Shown here: positions 5,610-6,943 of the stretch, piece after piece
Layout: every line of letters begins with the position of its first letter
How positions within the stretch are numbered: the stretch's first letter is position 1
Assembly (NCBI GenBank): GCA_937996765.1
Contig: CALKUG010000225.1
Location: forward strand, 1-6,943
DNA from: an uncultured Ignavibacteria bacterium
GTDB lineage: Bacteria > Bacteroidota > Ignavibacteria > Ignavibacteriales > Ignavibacteriaceae
Length of the DNA stretch: 6,943 nucleotides
Direction: 5' to 3'
Notes under the pieces: generated by a model
Told to the model about the DNA's origin: nothing
Databases searched by the model: none
The model's input: only the letters and a program-made list of their open reading frames with translations
Program-made: the position numbers and the translations under genes

Positions 5610-5712
5610 CTCTCCGGAAGAGAATTAGAATTATAACTTTTAATTTCCATAGCTAAGTCGTAAATTGTTATGTTGTAATTTAAATTAAAAGAATGATAAA
5701 AGCAGAGATTCG

Positions 5713-6474
5713 ATGGGTAGAGTTGCGCAATATTTAAGAAAACAGATTGAAGCCAAAGGTGCAGCGTATCTAATTTTGATAGATCCCGACAAAATTCACA
5801 AACAGGATTTTGCCGAATTTATCAAAACCGCTGAGGAAGCCGGTGTTGATGGATTTTTGGTTGGTGGCTCATTATTATTTTCAAAAGAACTTGAAGAGGT
5901 AATTGGGGTAATAAAATCCCACACTACTATCCCTACTATTATATTCCCGGGTGCTCTTTCGCAGATTGTACCCAATGCCGATGCCTTACTTTATATTTCG
6001 TTAGTTAGCGGAAGAAACCCTGAGCATCTCATCGGAAAGCATGTTCTTGCCGCACCGGTTATAAAGCGAGCCGGATTAGAAACACTTTCTACCGGTTATA
6101 TGCTCATTGAATCGGGGAGTAGAACTACTGCCGAGTACATGAGTGGTAGCTTACCTATACCCGCAAATAAACCCGATATAGCTGTGGCAACTGCATTGGC
6201 TGCACAGTTTATGGGTATGCAGTTTATTTATCTTGAAGCAGGTTCAGGTGCACAAAAACCCGTTCCTTTCGAAATGGTTCAAGCGGTTTCCTCGCATTGT
6301 GATATACCTGTAATTGCCGGTGGAGGAATACGAAATGCCGATGTAGCTGCTAAAATGGTGGCTTCGGGTGCAAAAATTATTGTAACAGGTAATTACTTTG
6401 AGAAAAAAGAACATTGGCCGTTAATTAAAGAATTTGCTGAAGCAGTTCATATAAAAACAAAAATTCTTCTCTAA
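5713..6474 (+). CDS. Geranylgeranylglyceryl phosphate synthase family protein (GGGPS/PcrB-like)
   Basis: The 253-residue TIM-barrel enzyme belongs to the family that joins a polyprenyl diphosphate to sn-glycerol-1-phosphate, forming the first ether bond of archaeal-type lipids. Visible signatures are LIDPDK (22-27), the GGS turn (51-53), FPGALSQ (78-84), YLEAGSGA (173-180), the phosphate-binding AGGGIR (202-207) and VTGN (224-227). Length agrees with the family, and the barrel is complete. The sequence resembles the group found in Bacteroidota and some archaea more than the Firmicutes PcrB group; that placement is from pattern recognition. The prenyl chain length and the in vivo product cannot be read off. 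A purine-rich GCAGAG lies upstream of ATG 5713, a weak ribosome site, and no in-frame alternative start is close by. It is followed after 42 bp by a flavoprotein gene on the same strand, probably co-transcribed. Confidence 0.9.
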   Translation: MGRVAQYLRKQIEAKGAAYLILIDPDKIHKQDFAEFIKTAEEAGVDGFLVGGSLLFSKELEEVIGVIKSHTTIPTIIFPGALSQIVPNADALLYISLVSGRNPEHLIGKHVLAAPVIKRAGLETLSTGYMLIESGSRTTAEYMSGSLPIPANKPDIAVATALAAQFMGMQFIYLEAGSGAQKPVPFEMVQAVSSHCDIPVIAGGGIRNADVAAKMVASGAKIIVTGNYFEKKEHWPLIKEFAEAVHIKTKILL

Positions 6475-6516
6475 TTAAATTGCTTAACCGTAATCAGGCA
6501 AGGTAGTGTTTATAAG

Positions 6517-6943
6517 ATGAAAGAAATTTCAACACAGGTACTCATTGTAGGCGGAGGTTGCTCCGGGGTGGCAGCCGGTATTCAAGCAGCCCGTTTGGGC
6601 GTTTCCACAATTATTATCGAAGAAACCCCTTGGGTTGGCGGTATGATTACTGCTGCAGGTGTTTCGGCATTTGATGGTAATAAGTACGCTCTTGGTGGAG
6701 GAATTTTTGGTGAACTTCGCTCAATGATTGAAGATTATTATGGCGGAGCCGATAAAACCTTTACCGGTTGGATTAGTCTTACCTGCTTTGAACCAAAAAT
6801 TGGGAATGAATTCCTCAAAGAACTCTGCAAAAGAGAGAGATTTTTACAAGTACTAACCGAAACATCACTTCTTGAAGTTTTAAAAGACGGCAATGCCATA
6901 GTAGGCGTTAAAGTGCGTAGTAAAGATGGCGAAGAAATTGTTA
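6517..6943 (+). CDS. FAD-dependent oxidoreductase, N-terminal part (cut by window edge)
   Basis: An open frame starts at ATG 6517 and runs off the window after 142 codons. The first strand and Rossmann turn are clear: VLIVGGGCSGVAAG, with the dinucleotide motif GGGCSG at 12-17 and an acidic strand end IIIEE (32-36) expected to bind the ADP ribose. Next comes WVGGMITAAGVSAFDG (39-54), typical of the FAD_oxidored family (succinate dehydrogenase-like flavoproteins of unknown substrate), and then GGGIFGELR. The C-terminal substrate domain is missing, so the substrate cannot be judged. An AAGG lies at 6500-6503, rather far from the start. Its place behind the GGGP-synthase gene invites comparison with geranylgeranyl reductases, but those usually begin with a GAGPAG motif and lack the GGMI segment, so I do not call it one. 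Confidence 0.88.
   Translation, partial: MKEISTQVLIVGGGCSGVAAGIQAARLGVSTIIIEETPWVGGMITAAGVSAFDGNKYALGGGIFGELRSMIEDYYGGADKTFTGWISLTCFEPKIGNEFLKELCKRERFLQVLTETSLLEVLKDGNAIVGVKVRSKDGEEIV

Larger units (their letters stand above)
5378..5712. other. 335-bp intergenic region between divergent sigma operon and GGGPS gene
   Basis: This region must hold the promoters for the leftward sigma operon and the rightward GGGP-synthase pair. A sequence TATTTTTG at 5458-5465 (plus) fits the Bacteroidota -7 consensus TAnnTTTG, but no TTG -33 element lies at the usual distance. The middle (about 5493-5609) is a long interrupted inverted repeat and is also covered by a small minus-strand reading frame; both are listed separately. 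The right part (5623-5712) is AT-rich with no structure I can support. Confidence 0.6.

Noticed and set aside
5493..5622. SRP RNA, tmRNA or 6S RNA identity for the rod-like element
   Set aside because: The conserved SRP helix with its GGAA-type cap and flanking loop is missing, there is no tRNA-like end for tmRNA, and 6S features cannot be recognised by eye. It is left unnamed.
5404..5628. 74-codon plus-strand open frame with a hydrophobic segment
   Set aside because: There is no ribosome site, the Cys/Arg-rich composition looks non-coding, and most of it lies over the inverted repeat.
6517..6943. Geranylgeranyl reductase assignment for the truncated flavoprotein
   Set aside because: The position behind the GGGP-synthase gene is suggestive, but the N-terminus has GGGCSG and a WVGGMITAAG segment typical of FAD_oxidored proteins rather than the GAGPAG start of reductases of that family.

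Overview
The window looks like a chromosomal segment from a Bacteroidota/Chlorobiota-type bacterium, most likely the Ignavibacteria side of that group. The main reasons are a secreted protein ending in a textbook type IX secretion (T9SS) sorting domain with the QNYPNPFNP signature, a bacterial GGGP-synthase-family protein of the kind common in Bacteroidota, AT-rich DNA, and short GA-rich Shine-Dalgarno sequences (GAGAG, GGAG, AAGGA) before several genes. The phylum call is inference from these families, not from a marker gene.

Layout. Positions 1-42 may hold the last codons of a plus-strand gene. On the minus strand follow a short RecQ-type helicase (65 to about 1555) and, directly upstream of it, a T9SS cargo protein (1556-2785). 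The helicase frame begins right after the cargo gene's TAG stop and has no ATG, GTG or TTG before its Q-motif. A 222-bp divergent intergenic region carries two similar near-palindromes spaced 52 bp apart. It leads to a plus-strand DsrE-like lipoprotein with a CPAC motif (3008-3451). A strong bidirectional terminator (3471-3506) separates this gene from a convergent minus-strand operon.

That operon reads, in transcription order, ECF sigma factor (5377 to 4850), a single-pass membrane protein that looks like its zinc-less anti-sigma factor (4842-4369), and a periplasmic protein with two tandem TonB C-terminal domains (4346-3516). The 7- and 22-bp gaps make it a tight unit, and the simplest reading is a self-contained envelope-signalling module. 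The 335-bp stretch from 5378 to 5712 is the most puzzling part. It contains a nested, multi-segment inverted repeat that could fold as a rod-like RNA, and overlapping it on the minus strand is a small cysteine-containing open frame with a good internal ribosome site.

The right end is a plus-strand pair: a GGGP-synthase-family prenyl-glycerol-phosphate synthase (5713-6474) and, 42 bp on, the N-terminal 142 codons of a FAD-dependent oxidoreductase cut by the window edge. I saw no tRNA, rRNA, CRISPR array, insertion sequence or prophage gene. Most of the window is ordinary core and accessory chromosome. The points most worth checking are the 5378-5712 region, the missing recQ start codon, and the sigma/anti-sigma/TonB-domain operon.
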